Source of the DNA: Nitratifractor sp.
Lineage (GTDB): Bacteria; Campylobacterota; Campylobacteria; Campylobacterales; Sulfurovaceae
DNA: 5,456 nt
Direction: 5' to 3'
NCBI GenBank assembly: GCA_015485845.1
Contig: WFSU01000130.1
Coordinates: 1 to 5,456, forward strand
Of the stretch, positions 1 through 4,992 are shown piece after piece. Below the pieces are notes generated by a model. It was not told the DNA's origin. It saw nothing but the letters and a program-made list of their open reading frames with translations, and did not search any database. The first letter of the stretch is position 1; each line of letters starts with the position of its first letter. The position numbers and the translations under genes were made by a program.

Positions 1-42
1 ATCCTGCCGGTTTAAAAAAGGTGTGAAGATTTTTCAAATGAC

Positions 43-50
43 GGGGGGGG
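43..50. repeat. G8 homopolymer tract
   Basis: Eight consecutive G residues lie in the non-coding stretch about 50 bases beyond the argJ stop. The tract itself is directly seen. In Campylobacter and Helicobacter, poly-G runs of about this length or longer are known slipped-strand phase-variation sites. Here it lies in no supported gene and no promoter is visible around it, so a switching role is only a possibility. The remaining bases 1-42 show no recognisable gene. One plus-strand frame ends in a stop at 24-26 and could be the tail of a convergent gene outside the window, but too little is visible to call it. Confidence 0.5.
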
Positions 51-64
51 TTTCACTCCGTTCA

Positions 65-85
65 ACGGGACTGAAGTCCCTGCTC
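65..85 (-). repeat. Dispersed palindromic repeat, copy 1 (after argJ)
   Basis: Read on the minus strand this 21-base unit contains GGGACTTCAGTCCC, a hairpin with stem GGGAC/GTCCC (67-71 with 76-80) and a four-base loop. It matches positions 4993-5013 on the plus strand at 20 of 21 bases; the only difference is one C/T in the loop. It begins 13 bases beyond the argJ stop, and the other copy directly follows the dnaQ stop, so both have the same orientation relative to the gene they follow. After the shared core both copies continue into GAACGGA with a few bases of indel. The arrangement resembles the REP-type intergenic palindromes mobilised by REP-associated transposases; that family assignment is inference. 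Confidence 0.7.
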
Positions 86-103
86 CTGATGGAAGGTATC
101 AGG
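67..103 (-). terminator. Tandem hairpins at the argJ 3' end
   Basis: A perfect 6-bp stem (CCTGAT at 85-90 with ATCAGG at 98-103, 7-base loop) spans the argJ stop codon. It is followed in the direction of argJ transcription by the repeat hairpin at 67-80. No T-run follows (the next bases read GTTGAACGG), so this is not a canonical intrinsic terminator. The hairpins could stabilise the mRNA 3' end or mark a Rho-dependent end. Confidence 0.25.
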
Positions 104-1289
104 TGCGGTACTCAGCGTTGATCTTGACGTAGTCGTAGCTCAGGTCACATCCATAGGCGGTATAGCCCCCCTCACCCATTCCCAGATCGCACGTGACCGT
201 AAAGGTATCCTGTTGCATGACCCGGTAGGCGATTTCCTCTCTCTCACGGTCGAGTTCCCGCTGCTCGGGAGCATAAATCAACACATCATCATAGTGGATC
301 CGCAATGTCTCTTCATCGCAGGCAATCCCGGCCGATCCGATGGTCGAAGCAATGCGTCCCCAGTTGGGGTCTTCGCCAAAAAGGGCGGTTTTGACGAGGA
401 GGGAGTTGCTCAGCGCGACGGCGGCTTTGCGGGCATCGTCGGTGCTGGCGGCTCCTTTGATGTCAAATGCGACCACTTTGGTCGACCCCTCTCCATCGCG
501 GAGAATCATCATCGCCAGCTCAAACATCACATAGCGCAACCCCTCCCGAAACGCCTCTCGATCGTAGACGCCACTGGCATGGTTGCTCAGCAGCAGAGCC
601 GTGTCGTTGGTAGAGGTGTCTCCATCGACCGAGATACGGTTGAATGACGCATCAGCACCGTCTCGGAGGAGCATCTCCATCTCATCCCGGGGGACATCAG
701 CATCGGTGACGATAAACGCCAGCATCGTGGCCATGGCCGGGTCGATCATCCCCGCCCCTTTGGCGATGGCAGCGATGCGAAAAGATCGGCCGTCGCCAAA
801 CGTAACGTCGCAGGCAACCTCTTTTTTGAACGTGTCGGTGGTCAGGATCGCCCGGGCAGTGGCATCAGAGTTACATGCCTCAAAGTCCAGCCGGTCAAAA
901 GCAGTTATGATCTTCTCGGTTGGGAGACGATAGCCAATCACACCGGTGGAGCTCATGATAGGATGGGTGACGTCGATCTTTTTCCCCAGAGCATCAAGGA
1001 TCGTATCGATGTCCCGGATACCCGCTTCGCCGGTCATGGCATTGGCATTTTTGGCGTTGATGAGGATAAAATCGGTCTGGAACCCGTCAGGATAACGTTG
1101 GTAGTGACGGATGGGCGCTGCCTGGAAACGGTTGGACGTGAAGACCGCAGCGACATCGCAGAGCCGATCAGATCGGATAAAAGCGACATCTCCTTGAGAG
1201 GTATCGGGTCGCAATCCGACGTTGACACTGCCGCAGTAAAAGCCGGGAACCGTGGCCAGGCCACCGTCGATGGGGGTGATGTTATACAT
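99..1289 (-). CDS. argJ: ArgJ: glutamate N-acetyltransferase / ornithine acetyltransferase
   Basis: ArgJ transfers acetyl from N-acetylornithine to glutamate in the cytoplasm, running the cyclic arginine pathway; bifunctional forms also use acetyl-CoA. The 396-residue protein is full length for the family. Hallmarks seen: TSNRFQAAPI (51-60), NAKNANAMTG (78-87), the oxyanion-hole segment SSTGVIG (113-119), and KGAGMIDPAMATML (177-190). In the last, autocleavage is expected between Ala187 and Thr188, exposing Thr188 as nucleophile. GDTSTNDT (223-230), GEGSTK (266-271), GEDPNWGR (305-312) and the C-terminal YVKINAEYRT complete the signature. The ATG at 1289 is supported by GAGGAG (plus-strand 1297-1302) seven bases upstream. 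The start lies inside the end of the upstream K+-channel gene (8-base overlap), so the two are probably translationally coupled and share the rpmB promoter. Whether it is mono- or bifunctional cannot be read from the sequence. Confidence 0.97.
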   Translation of the reverse strand: MYNITPIDGGLATVPGFYCGSVNVGLRPDTSQGDVAFIRSDRLCDVAAVFTSNRFQAAPIRHYQRYPDGFQTDFILINAKNANAMTGEAGIRDIDTILDALGKKIDVTHPIMSSTGVIGYRLPTEKIITAFDRLDFEACNSDATARAILTTDTFKKEVACDVTFGDGRSFRIAAIAKGAGMIDPAMATMLAFIVTDADVPRDEMEMLLRDGADASFNRISVDGDTSTNDTALLLSNHASGVYDREAFREGLRYVMFELAMMILRDGEGSTKVVAFDIKGAASTDDARKAAVALSNSLLVKTALFGEDPNWGRIASTIGSAGIACDEETLRIHYDDVLIYAPEQRELDREREEIAYRVMQQDTFTVTCDLGMGEGGYTAYGCDLSYDYVKINAEYRT

Positions 1290-2406
1290 AGTTCAGCTCC
1301 TCGGGGCGCTCTTTGCGCCGGATGAGTTGTTTGGCCTTTTGGATCCCTTCACTGGTACCCACGAGGATCAGCCTGGATTTGGGCATGATGAGGGTATCAC
1401 CTTTGGGCATGGGGATGAAATTATCCTCTTTGGGGGTGATGCCGATCACATCGACGTTGGCGATATCGCGGAGTTTGGCTTGTTTGAGCTTTTGGAGTAC
1501 CAGCCAGCTGGTTTTGGAGACTTTGACCTCCTCCATGTCGAGTGGGGTATCGCTACGGTAGAGAAATTCCTGAAGGATGTTGGCCATATCGGGACGGACA
1601 GCGATGGCGTTGATGCGCTGGGCGAGAAGTTTGGTAGCGGTGACGACCCGATCGGCGCCGAGTTTGTGGAGCTTCTGCTCATCCTCGGTGCTGTTGGCAT
1701 CGGTGATGATAAGAAAAGGATGTTTGCCCCGTCCGATCTCCTTCTCATAGAGACGCACCGAAGCGATGACGGCGATGTTGTCGGCGATGTTATTGGAAAG
1801 GGAGATAACCCCTTTGGCACTGGAGAGGTGGGATTTGAGTATCCCCTCTTCGGTGTGAGGTTCGGCGGAGACGAAGTAGGGGTAGTGATATTTTTTGGCA
1901 ATGGCTTCAAGATCTTCACGCGGATCGACGACGACAAAAGGGATGTGGTTTTCCCGGAGTTGCCGGGTGACCTGGATCGTGTAGTCGTTGTGGTAGCAGA
2001 TCACAAAGTGTTGTTTGAGCCGGGCGATTTCGTAGAGCATTCTTCTCTCCTTGGCTATCTTTTGAAATTCCCCTTTTTTAATCACCTCGGCGACGATTCC
2101 TACTGCGATGGTAAAGACGACGAATCCGACAATGATCAGGGTGATCGTAAAGATACGCCCCATGTCTGAGATGGGTTGGATCTCGCCGTATCCGACGGTG
2201 GTAAATGTGATGCCGGTCTGGTAAATCGCATCCATCAGAGGAAAGTGGTCAATCAGCATGTAGCCGATGGTACCGACGAGCATCGTCAGTACGGTCAGGA
2301 TCAGGGGGATTCGAAACGGCGCGAGGTGGCCGTAGAATTCATCGTTGAGGGTGATGTGGGGTTTGGTAGAACGTTGCCAGCCAAGCGTCTTTGGGATACG
2401 CTTCAT
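1282..2406 (-). CDS. Two-helix K+ channel with cytoplasmic RCK (TrkA-N/TrkA-C) domain
   Basis: This inner-membrane K+ channel subunit has 374 residues. TM1 is about 31-52, the pore helix about 58-69, the selectivity filter TTVGYGE 69-75, and TM2 about 84-108, giving the MthK-like 2TM plan. The RCK-N domain is about 131-255 (HFVICYHNDYT at 133-143, VVVDPRED at 158-165, HKLGADRVV at 247-255) and a TrkA-C-like domain about 290-365. The first RCK strand lacks the GxGxxG nucleotide loop and reads ICYHNDY, recalling MthK rather than NAD-binding Trk subunits, so the ligand is unclear. A strong internal ribosome site precedes Met123 (listed separately). The ATG at 2406 has only a weak Shine-Dalgarno (AGCAGC), but no better in-frame start is visible. 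rpmB lies 44 bases upstream and argJ overlaps downstream. From memory, the H. pylori channel HpKchA also sits beside rpmB. Family is near certain; conducted ion and trigger are inferred. Confidence 0.93.
   Translation of the reverse strand: MKRIPKTLGWQRSTKPHITLNDEFYGHLAPFRIPLILTVLTMLVGTIGYMLIDHFPLMDAIYQTGITFTTVGYGEIQPISDMGRIFTITLIIVGFVVFTIAVGIVAEVIKKGEFQKIAKERRMLYEIARLKQHFVICYHNDYTIQVTRQLRENHIPFVVVDPREDLEAIAKKYHYPYFVSAEPHTEEGILKSHLSSAKGVISLSNNIADNIAVIASVRLYEKEIGRGKHPFLIITDANSTEDEQKLHKLGADRVVTATKLLAQRINAIAVRPDMANILQEFLYRSDTPLDMEEVKVSKTSWLVLQKLKQAKLRDIANVDVIGITPKEDNFIPMPKGDTLIMPKSRLILVGTSEGIQKAKQLIRRKERPEELNYV
2038..2052 (-). promoter_or_regulatory. Internal ribosome-binding site and ATG for a free RCK subunit
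   Basis: Within the channel gene, minus-strand AAGGAG (plus-strand 2047-2052) lies exactly six bases before the in-frame ATG of Met123 (plus-strand 2038-2040). This is stronger than the signal at the gene's own start. Initiation there would make a soluble 252-residue RCK protein (123-374), starting after TM2 and about ten residues before the first RCK strand. MthK is known to produce such a free RCK subunit from an internal Met (Met107) to complete its octameric gating ring. The motif is seen; its use is inferred, and AAG GAG also simply encodes Lys-Glu. Confidence 0.5.
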
Positions 2407-2420
2407 TGTGCTGCTTTGTT

Positions 2421-2451
2421 CATGCGGTGCATGATCCCCGCAGAGGGGGAT
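2421..2451 (-). other. Two back-to-back hairpins in the rpmB-channel spacer
   Basis: The 44-base spacer between rpmB and the channel gene contains two adjoining perfect inverted repeats: CATGC/GCATG (2421-2425 and 2429-2433, 3-base loop) and ATCCCC/GGGGAT (2434-2439 and 2446-2451, 6-base loop). The second touches the rpmB stop codon. Neither is followed by a T-run, so read-through into the channel gene is expected. They could act as an mRNA processing or stabilising element that lets L28 be made in excess over the channel. The hairpins are seen; the role is inferred. Confidence 0.45.
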
Positions 2452-2660
2452 TATTCAGCGACCTGTGCTTGGGCTGCTTTTTTCTTCATGGTGCGCAGGG
2501 TAGAAGCCGCAACCTTAATCTTCTTGGTAGTGCCATCCTCGAGGGTGACCCGTACGGTGCGGAGGTTAGGAAGCTGTCGGCGCTTCGTTTTGTTATGTGC
2601 GTGAGAAACATTGTTTCCTGTCAGGGGGCCTTTGCCGGTTACTTGACATCGTCTTGCCAT
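2451..2660 (-). CDS. rpmB: Large ribosomal subunit protein L28 (bL28)
   Basis: L28 is a small basic protein of the 50S subunit. The 69-residue product begins MARRCQVTGKGPLTGNN, the family signature (E. coli has CQVTGKRPVTGNN), followed by SHAHNKTKRRQLPNLR (19-34) and a Lys-rich C-terminal half with TLRTMKKKA (54-62). It keeps only one cysteine (Cys5) of the CxxC pair seen in zinc-binding L28 forms, so it is the zinc-free type. The ATG at 2660 has AAAAGG (plus-strand 2668-2673) seven bases upstream. It is the first gene of the leftward operon, with a -10 box about 35 bases upstream, and is divergent from rpe. The arrangement rpmB divergent to rpe matches the order I recall in Campylobacter jejuni. 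The length is a little over the usual 62-64 residues of the group owing to an Ala/Gln-rich tail. Confidence 0.97.
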   Translation of the reverse strand: MARRCQVTGKGPLTGNNVSHAHNKTKRRQLPNLRTVRVTLEDGTTKKIKVAASTLRTMKKKAAQAQVAE

Positions 2661-2668
2661 GATAGAGC

Positions 2669-2739
2669 CTTTTGAGTAGTTTGATTTTTGGTAAATTCTA
2701 ACGAAAAATTAGAAAAAGTTTTGCGATTTTACTCAAAAG
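2669..2739. repeat. Nested inverted repeats bracketing the rpmB promoter
   Basis: CTTTTGAGTA (2669-2678) recurs as a perfect 10-base inverted copy at 2730-2739. Inside it, TTCTAA (2696-2701) and TTAGAA (2709-2714) form a second inverted pair overlapping the candidate -10 box. The outer arms would lie around +10 to +19 and -42 to -51 of the predicted transcript start, so they cannot pair in that mRNA. A DNA-level operator or a chance AT-rich pairing is more likely. No known regulator site is recognised. Confidence 0.4.
2695..2700 (-). promoter_or_regulatory. Candidate -10 box of the rpmB-channel-argJ operon
   Basis: The minus strand reads TTAGAATTT, with TAGAAT matching the sigma-70 -10 consensus at five of six bases, about 35 bases upstream of the rpmB ATG. 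No convincing -35 box is present. The upstream stretch is AT-rich with runs of T and A, as expected for Campylobacterota housekeeping promoters, which are known to rely on the -10 box and periodic AT tracts. The predicted transcript start is near 2688. Confidence 0.5.
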
Positions 2740-2801
2740 TGGCTTAAGGGCACCTCAACAACGGACAAAACAGATTGTACGGGAAGATTATCGGGGAGTT
2801 T

Positions 2802-2810
2802 TGGTATAAT
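2802..2810 (+). promoter_or_regulatory. Extended -10 promoter of rpe
   Basis: TGGTATAAT combines a perfect TATAAT hexamer (2805-2810) with the extended TG element one base upstream. It sits about 33 bases before the rpe start, giving a predicted leader of roughly 26 bases. No -35 match occurs at the proper spacing; TTGTAC at 2775-2780 is too far away. An extended -10 box does not need one. This is the best promoter in the window and probably drives the rightward cluster. Confidence 0.7.
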
Positions 2811-2842
2811 GCCGCATAGTGATTTTCAAAAAATAAGGAATA

Positions 2843-3505
2843 ATGATGCAGGTAGCACCGAGCATACTTTCGGCCGATTTTGGACATTTGGCACGGGATG
2901 TCCAAGCGATTTGCGACGGAGGGTGCGACCTCGTGCATGTGGACGTGATGGACGGGCATTTCGTCCCGAATCTTACCATCGGGCCGGTCGTAGTTGAAGC
3001 GGTAGCCAGGGTCGCTACGAAGCCGTTGGATATACACTTGATGGTGAAGAATAACACCTTTTTCGTCGATCTCTTCGCCCCACTCAAACCGAAATACATC
3101 TCCTTTCACATCGAAGAGGAAAAACACCCCCACCGCCTCATCCAGAAAATTCGCAATCTGGGTATCAAGCCTGCCATCGTGCTGAATCCCCACACGCCTC
3201 CCGAAGCAGTCGAGTATCTGCTCGCTGATTTGGACATGGTACTTCTGATGAGTGTCAATCCCGGTTTCGGAGGTCAGAGCTTCATCGACTCGGTTATCCC
3301 CAAAGCGCAAAAACTTAAAACTATGATCGCTCACCATAACCCTGAGTGTCTGATCGAAGTAGACGGCGGTGTCAACGATCGGAATGTCAAACGGCTTGCC
3401 GATGCGGGAGTCGATGTCGTTGTTGCCGGTTCGTTTGTTTACAAACATCCCAAGGGGGTTAAAGAGGCGATTGCCTCTTTGAAGTGCATAGTGAATAACG
3501 AATAG
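2843..3505 (+). CDS. rpe: Ribulose-phosphate 3-epimerase
   Basis: Rpe interconverts D-ribulose 5-phosphate and D-xylulose 5-phosphate in the cytoplasm (pentose-phosphate and Calvin cycles). The 220 residues form one TIM barrel of normal length. Seen are VAPSILSADF (4-13), the metal and catalytic motif HVDVMDGHFVPN (32-43, with His32 and Asp34), DIHLMV with His65, the phosphate-loop MSVNPGFGGQ (136-145) and EVDGGV with Asp174 (172-177), then VAGSFVY (194-200). TAAGGA (2834-2839) is three bases before the first ATG and six before a second ATG at 2846; the second gives the usual MQVAPSILSADFG start and may be the one used. The last residues (CIVNNE and the stop) are encoded by a short repeat (3488-3511) and may not be ancestral. 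It is divergent from rpmB and first in the rpe-microORF-trpF-dnaQ cluster. Confidence 0.97.
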   Translation: MMQVAPSILSADFGHLARDVQAICDGGCDLVHVDVMDGHFVPNLTIGPVVVEAVARVATKPLDIHLMVKNNTFFVDLFAPLKPKYISFHIEEEKHPHRLIQKIRNLGIKPAIVLNPHTPPEAVEYLLADLDMVLLMSVNPGFGGQSFIDSVIPKAQKLKTMIAHHNPECLIEVDGGVNDRNVKRLADAGVDVVVAGSFVYKHPKGVKEAIASLKCIVNNE

Positions 3506-3511
3506 TGAATA
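3488..3511. repeat. ATAGTGAATA direct repeat at the rpe 3' end, with inverted copy at 3605-3615
   Basis: ATAGTGAATA occurs at 3488-3497 and again at 3502-3511 (14-base period), spanning the last rpe codons and the stop. An 11-base inverted copy follows: AGTGAATAGTT at 3504-3514 matches AACTATTCACT at 3605-3615 perfectly. The inverted pair brackets about 90 bases that hold a hairpin, a strong Shine-Dalgarno and the start of a micro-ORF. Similar GAATAGTGAATA strings are, from memory, frequent intergenic filler in several bacterial genomes. A small insertion element is possible but unproven. Confidence 0.55.
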
Positions 3512-3521
3512 GTTCAGGAAT

Positions 3522-3546
3522 GCATTGCGGGGCAATGCTTATTATT
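3522..3546 (+). terminator. Hairpin after rpe, weak terminator or attenuator
   Basis: GCATTGC (3522-3528) and GCAATGC (3532-3538) form a perfect 7-bp stem with a GGG loop, followed by the T-rich TTATTATT. It begins 17 bases after the rpe stop and ends just before the Shine-Dalgarno of the micro-ORF. The tail is interrupted by A, so termination is probably partial. It could reduce expression of the genes downstream relative to rpe. Confidence 0.4.
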
Positions 3547-3558
3547 GAAGGAGTTTTC

Positions 3559-3639
3559 ATGAAATTTTTTAATAAAAAAGCTTTTCGCCAGAAAAGCCAA
3601 CCAAAACTATTCACTCCCCTGAAAGAAGTTTCTTCGTGA
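3559..3639 (+). CDS. 26-residue micro-ORF coupled to trpF
   Basis: The ATG at 3559 has GAAGGAG (3547-3553) five bases upstream, the strongest Shine-Dalgarno in the rightward cluster. The frame stays open for 26 codons and its TGA (3637-3639) overlaps the GTG start of trpF within the sequence GTGA. The peptide starts MKFFNKKAFRQKSQPKLF and is basic (six Lys and one Arg in 26 residues). It has no Trp codon, no membrane segment and no family I recognise. trpF has only a poor site of its own (AAAGAAG), so ribosomes finishing this ORF probably re-initiate on trpF. This suggests the ORF serves as a translational feeder and not as a tryptophan attenuator. Part of it (codons for LFT) comes from the inverted repeat copy at 3605-3615, so the peptide itself may be meaningless. 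It could also be the remnant of a lost gene. Confidence 0.5.
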   Translation: MKFFNKKAFRQKSQPKLFTPLKEVSS

Positions 3640-4226
3640 AAGCCAAGATCTGCGGTATTACCAATCTCGAAGATGCCCTTCATGCTGCCCGTGCGGGAGC
3701 CGATGCATTGGGGTTTGTTTTCTATGAGCCTTCTCCTCGGTATATTACCCCCGAGGCTGCAGCTGAAATTATCCGTCAATTGCCGCCGTTTGTTGAGCGG
3801 GTAGGGTTGTTTGTCAACGTGACACCGGAAGTTGTCAATACGATTGCCGTACAGACGGGGATTTCACTGGCACAGATCCATTTTGAGGTGGACGAAGCAT
3901 TCCTCGAGGTGCTTGCCATCCCGGCACTCCCGGTGGTACGGGCACGGAAGCCGGAAGATTTGTCAACCTTTATAAACCGTTACCGATTGGTGGATGCATA
4001 CGTTGACGGATACGGTGGAGAAGGGAAACGCCTGGCACTGGAGTGGTTTGCCGGGCGGGATAATTCCCGGACAATTCTGGCCGGAGGGTTGACTCCGGAC
4101 AATCTTGCTTCCGTCAAGGGGATGGGATTTTACGGAGTCGATGTCAGTTCGGGAGTTGAGGCTTCCAAGGGGCACAAAGACCCCGATAAAGTGGAGCGGT
4201 TCATCCGGTATGCTCAAAGTCTATGA
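3636..4226 (+). CDS. trpF: Phosphoribosylanthranilate isomerase
   Basis: TrpF performs the Amadori rearrangement of N-(5-phosphoribosyl)anthranilate to CdRP, the third committed step of tryptophan synthesis, in the cytoplasm. The 196-residue TIM barrel has the normal single-domain length. The N-terminal KICGIT holds the catalytic base Cys6. GADALGFVFYEPSPRYI (21-37) is the second signature. Asp120 in LVDAYVDGYGGEGK (118-131) is the expected general acid; GGEG replaces the commoner GGTG. Phosphate-binding LAGGLTPDN (148-156) and GVDVSSGVE (167-175) follow. The GTG start at 3636 is chosen because it gives the family's exact N-terminus and overlaps the micro-ORF stop. The gene is detached from other trp genes and placed between rpe and dnaQ; the 3' end overlaps dnaQ by 17 bases. 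Confidence 0.97.
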   Translation: MKAKICGITNLEDALHAARAGADALGFVFYEPSPRYITPEAAAEIIRQLPPFVERVGLFVNVTPEVVNTIAVQTGISLAQIHFEVDEAFLEVLAIPALPVVRARKPEDLSTFINRYRLVDAYVDGYGGEGKRLALEWFAGRDNSRTILAGGLTPDNLASVKGMGFYGVDVSSGVEASKGHKDPDKVERFIRYAQSL

Positions 4227-4992
4227 TGAATTGACCGCAGCCTTTCGGCGCAACGAAGGCCGGCTCTCTCCTGAGGCGTATGAGCGGATTGTACGCAAGC
4301 ACACGACCCTTTTTGAAGACAGCGATACCATTTTTGTCCTCCTTCAGGCTTCGGGATATCCGATCGAGATGGAGGGGGATGGGTATCGATTTCGACCCCA
4401 TTTTACTCCTTATGATGAAGAGACGTTTTGCATCGTGGACATCGAAACCAACGGCTCCAAACCCGGCACGTCCCAGGTGATCGAGATCGGGGCAGTCAAA
4501 GTGCGGGGCGGGGAAGTGATCGCACGATTTGAGACCTACGTCGCGTGCGCCTATCTCCCCGATCAGATTATTAAACTTACCGGTATCGAGCCCGAGGATC
4601 TCGTCGGGGCACCCTCACGTCGAGAGGCGTTGACGCAGCTTCGGGCGTTTCTCGATGATGCGATTTTTGTGGCGCACAATGTACAGTTTGACCATACATT
4701 TTTGACGGCTTCCTTTGAGCGGTTCGGGTTGGGAAGTATCGGCAATCCGAAGATGTGCACCATCGAGTTGGCGAAACGGACGTTTGAGAGTGAACGGTAT
4801 GGATTGGCGTATCTTAACGAAACCCTTGATCTGGGATCGCGGGCGTTGCACCGTGCCTACTGTGATGCCAATGCGGCGGCCAAAGTGATGCTCAAATCGT
4901 TTGAGACGCTACCGGAGTATGTTCAAACGACGGATGATCTGTTGCGGTTTTCGACATCGAGTCAAAAAGAGAGACGCCTAGCCTCAACGTAA
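4210..4992 (+). CDS. dnaQ: DnaQ-family 3'-5' exonuclease (DNA polymerase III epsilon-like)
   Basis: This is a DEDDh 3'-5' exonuclease, probably the proofreading activity for DNA polymerase III or a related repair nuclease. In the 260-residue product the exonuclease fold runs about 72-230. ExoI is VDIETNG with Asp77 and Glu79, ExoII AHNVQFDHTFL with Asp161, and ExoIII HRAYCDANAAAKV with His214 and Asp219, so all catalytic residues are present. Residues 1-70 are a non-catalytic, largely charged and helical-looking extension (LSPEAYERIVRKHTTLF). The ATG at 4210 is chosen over an upstream TTG at 4105 that would add 35 residues lying entirely within trpF. The nearest purine-rich site, GGAG (4193-4196), is 13 bases away, so translation probably depends on coupling with trpF (17-base overlap). 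The rpe-dnaQ neighbourhood matches what I recall for C. jejuni and H. pylori, with trpF inserted. No polymerase-binding motif could be identified, so the Pol III role is by family and context. Confidence 0.92.
   Translation: MLKVYDELTAAFRRNEGRLSPEAYERIVRKHTTLFEDSDTIFVLLQASGYPIEMEGDGYRFRPHFTPYDEETFCIVDIETNGSKPGTSQVIEIGAVKVRGGEVIARFETYVACAYLPDQIIKLTGIEPEDLVGAPSRREALTQLRAFLDDAIFVAHNVQFDHTFLTASFERFGLGSIGNPKMCTIELAKRTFESERYGLAYLNETLDLGSRALHRAYCDANAAAKVMLKSFETLPEYVQTTDDLLRFSTSSQKERRLAST

Noticed and set aside
38..121. 27-codon plus-strand ORF containing TGLKSLLL
   Set aside because: It is a translation of the palindromic repeat, overlaps the argJ end antisense, and lacks a Shine-Dalgarno.
1252..2169. 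Plus-strand open frame of 305 codons
   Set aside because: It lies antisense to the K+-channel gene, is rich in Asp/Gly/Phe mirrored from that gene's codons, has no domain and no ribosome site. The opposite strand has an unmistakable channel protein.
2744..3535. Minus-strand open frame of 263 codons
   Set aside because: It is the shadow of rpe, which has all family motifs; the frame's own N-terminus (NYSLFVIHYA) is only the ATAGTGAATA repeat read backwards.
3522..3639. Tryptophan-responsive attenuator ahead of trpF
   Set aside because: A hairpin and a leader ORF exist, but the ORF has no Trp codon and the hairpin precedes the ORF instead of following it, so classical attenuation cannot operate.
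4105..4209. Upstream TTG start for the exonuclease
   Set aside because: It would add 35 residues lying entirely over trpF, has no ribosome site, and the ATG at 4210 gives a short coupled overlap.
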